From: Euonymus europaeus
Lineage: Eukaryota; Streptophyta; Magnoliopsida; Celastrales; Celastraceae
Assembly (NCBI GenBank): GCA_963580455.1
Contig: OY756958.1
Location: forward strand, 29,834,501-29,898,500
Direction: 5' to 3'
DNA length: 64,000 bases
Positions 61,718-64,000 of the stretch are shown piece after piece; the first letter of the stretch is position 1; each line of letters begins with the position of its first letter. The position numbers and the translations under genes are program-made. The notes under the pieces are model-generated. The model searched no databases, had not been told where the DNA came from, and saw only the letters and a program-made list of their open reading frames with translations.

Positions 61718-63309
61718 ATGGATCTTCAAGTTTTGGTACCCGTAGTGATCCTCGTCGTGTCCTGTTATTTTCTTTACAAACGCATATCTGGTGCCAAAAA
61801 ACTTCCTCCAGGGAGTTTAGGATGGCCGATAATCGGCGAAACAATCCCATTCCTATACAACAAACCAGAGAACTTTGTTGGTGAGAGAATGAGAAAGTAC
61901 TCCTCACAGGTGTTCAAGACCAACATATTTGGGGAAAAAACTGCTGTTTTATGTGGACCAGCTGGTAACAAGTTTATGTTCACTAATGAGCAAAAACTGG
62001 TCAAGGTTTGGCACCCACATTCAATGCAGAAGCTCTTCTATTCCAACAAGCCTCAACAGGCTGCTCCTGAACCTGCTCCAGCTCCACAAGAGGCTGCAGG
62101 GAAGCAAGGCGCTCTGCGTTCAACTGGTTTTCTCAAACCAGAAGCAGTGATGAGGTACATGGACAAGATTGATATGCTCACCAAGCTTCACTTCAAGACA
62201 CATTGGGAAGGAAAAGAACAAGTTGTGGTATATTCCATCACAAAAACTTATACCTTGGCTTTGGCTTGTCAACTGTTCATGGGAGTGAATGATCCAGAGA
62301 GAGTAGCTAGACTTGTTGGAAAATTTGATGAACTGACAGAGGGAATCCACACAATGGGATGGAACATTCCAGGGACAGCATTCTGTAAGGCAAAAAAGGG
62401 GGCCGCAGCAATTCGAGAGGAGATTCAACAGGTAATCAAGGAGAAGACAGATGCCATGGCAAGTGGCGCTCAAACGCAAGACATACTTTCATACATGATT
62501 AGAGCAGGACAGGAAGGAAAGTTCAAATCCCCAGCTGCTATTGCTGAGGCAATCATGGGATTGATTTCAGCTGGATATAGCACAACAGCCACAGCACTTA
62601 CATTTGCAATGAAATTCATCGGAGAAAGACCAGATGTGTATCAGAAGATCCTCTCCGGTAATTTATCAACTCAACTTAACCTTGACTGAATACTGATGCA
62701 ATTTTTGCTTCTCTCTGTTGACTGAAAGTAAATTTGGATCCTTTTGTTGCAGAGCAATTGGAGATCAAATCATCTGAAGACTTTAAGGGTGTACTTGATT
62801 GGGATAACCTGCAGAAGATGAAATACACATGGAATGTAGCAAGTGAGACCATGAGACTGATAGCACCTCTGCAAGGAATGTATAGAGAAGCCATAACTGA
62901 CATAACATATTCTGGTTTCACTATTCCTAAAGGGTGGAAGGTAAAAACAACTAGAACTGTATCAGTCAAAAAATTCATCTTGTCGAGTTCTAACTGTCAA
63001 TTTTATGTCTGTATGCAGCTTTATTGGACAGTTAGTTCAACAAACAAGAACCCTGAGTACTTCCCTAACCCAGAAAAGTTTGATCCTTCAAGGTTTGAAA
63101 ATGGAAATATACCTTACACATTTGTTCCATTCGGAGGAGGACCAAGAATGTGCCCCGGAAAAGAGTATGCGAGAATTGTGATCCTAACTTTCCTTCACAA
63201 TGTTGTGACAAAGTTCAACTGGGACCTTGTGTTTCCAAATGAGAAGGTAATCGGTCACATGGTTCCTGTTCCAGAACTTGGCGTTCCAATACGCCTTCAC
63301 GTAAACTAG
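61718..63309 (+). CDS. CYP716: Cytochrome P450, CYP716 family (CYP85 clan), three exons
   Basis: Exons 61718-62657, 62753-62940 and 63019-63309 give 472 residues, close to the usual 480 of the family. An N-terminal hydrophobic anchor (about 5-20) precedes the Pro-rich hinge [14 protein letters not shown]. The K-helix ExxR is E345-R348 (SETMR). The PERF region is FDPSRF (397-402), and the heme loop is [10 protein letters not shown] with ligand C421. Many CYP716A members oxidise C-28 of pentacyclic triterpenes such as beta-amyrin, and the tail IPKGWKLYW...[21 protein letters not shown] is typical of CYP716. Two oddities stand out. The I-helix motif is AGYSTT (285-290), lacking the usual acidic residue (AGxDTT), and residues 112-130 form an Ala/Pro-rich loop. 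The substrate cannot be inferred safely. Confidence 0.93.
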
Positions 63310-63698
63310 TCTGCTGTTGAAAATTCAAAGCCAACCTCTGTCATTTACTTTTGTCTACAAATTGTTTTGTTTTTAGTTATTTTTTCTTATATGTAACAGT
63401 TATTCATAAATAAGAGTTTTATACAGAGTCGTTTTTTGTACTTGATCTGGATTGATACTAAGTTGGTCCACACCGGCTTACGCCAGCTTAAAGTATAAGA
63501 TATAAGGAGACCATCAAATTTCAAAACAGACATCAGAATCTCTGAAAAATGAACTGCCTGCCGGACTAGACACATCAAACCTAAAAAATAAAAAATGTCC
63601 AAGCCTTCAAGATTGACTATGATTGATACACACAGATTTACCAAGACCACTTGATACAAGGTTGACATCTCATTCATGAAGAAGACATGGGATAACCC
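63310..63698. other. CYP716 3' flank
   Basis: This holds the P450 3' UTR and intergenic DNA. Nothing else is recognised. Confidence 0.45.
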
Positions 63699-64000
63699 TT
63701 TTTTTTTTTTTTGATAAATCAGATGAATAGATTAAAGCTCAAAAGAGCAGAAGAAAAATACACGAGACACAAAGTCTCATGACATGGGATATCCATAAAT
63801 CATGAAAAAATAGAAATAAATAGAACAATGTGTTATACAAGCAGGTTTTTGCTTTATTTCGACTCTCAATCAACATAAAAAAACATTCACAATCATCATT
63901 CTCAAGTCTATTCCCTTTACATGGCCAATTTAACCATATTCTTGAAGTCATAGCTTGAGAGACTTTCCACTAAATAGTAATAGATTGCATGAATAACTTT
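63699..64000 (-). mobile_element. 3' end of a LINE-like retroposon running out of the window
   Basis: A T14 run at 63699-63712 is followed by gataaatcagatgaatagat and ttaaagctcaaaagagc. On the minus strand this reads as the typical end of a plant LINE 3' UTR (gctctttt-gagctttaat, then poly-A). No coding domain is included in the window, so the call rests on the tail structure only. Confidence 0.5.

Overview
This is a window of plant nuclear genome, most likely from a eudicot. It has intron-rich genes with GT-AG (and two GC-AG) introns, AT-rich intergenic DNA, and plant-only genes: a photosystem I subunit, an LBD factor, a trihelix factor and a CYP716 cytochrome P450. It also carries typical plant transposons: LINE, SINE, Stowaway, a hAT-type MITE and a Helitron. 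I cannot name the species.

Layout. 0.2-1.4 kb: 3' end of a LINE (+). 4.1-5.5 kb: intronless nepenthesin-type aspartyl protease (+). 6.0-9.4 kb: broken LINE (-). 9.7-13.3 kb: seven-exon Rab5-type GTPase RABF2 (-), with two GC-AG introns and a SINE in intron 4. 16.3-17.5 kb: two-exon trihelix factor (+). 19.3-28.7 kb: a region bounded by Helitron-like ends, with no long ORF but carrying exon-level fragments of CDC6 and probably of a MATE transporter. 28.7-29.0 kb: SINE with a perfect 16-bp target duplication. 29.4-37.4 kb: 22-exon RHD3/SEY1-family ER-shaping GTPase (+), with an apparently premature stop in its C-terminal tail. 39.1-42.1 kb: a four-exon gene I do not recognise (+), then an LRR receptor-kinase fragment. 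42.5-49.4 kb: gene-free except for a GC-rich hAT-like MITE. 49.4-50.1 kb: LBD4-like (+). 51.0-51.7 kb: PSAF (-). 52.3-58.1 kb: six-exon cyclin T1 (-), with a Stowaway MITE in intron 2. 58.8-60.8 kb: element with about 220-bp inverted arms. 61.7-63.3 kb: CYP716-type P450 (+). The window ends in the tail of another LINE-like retroposon (-).

Gene logic. These are independent nuclear genes, not a pathway cluster. Their products act in endosomal traffic (RABF2), ER tubule fusion (RHD3), transcription elongation (cyclin T/P-TEFb), photosystem I (PSAF), development (LBD, trihelix), proteolysis and probably triterpenoid oxidation (CYP716). From memory of Arabidopsis locus numbers, protease-RABF2-RHD3-cyclin T matches the order around At5g45120-At5g45190, and trihelix-LBD4-PSAF matches At1g31310-At1g31330. 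The window therefore looks like an ancestral block whose genes are split between two places in Arabidopsis. All splice junctions were placed by hand from reading frame, GT/AG signals and remembered family sequences. The exon lengths of RABF2, RHD3, cyclin T, LBD, the trihelix gene and the P450 each sum to a whole number of codons.
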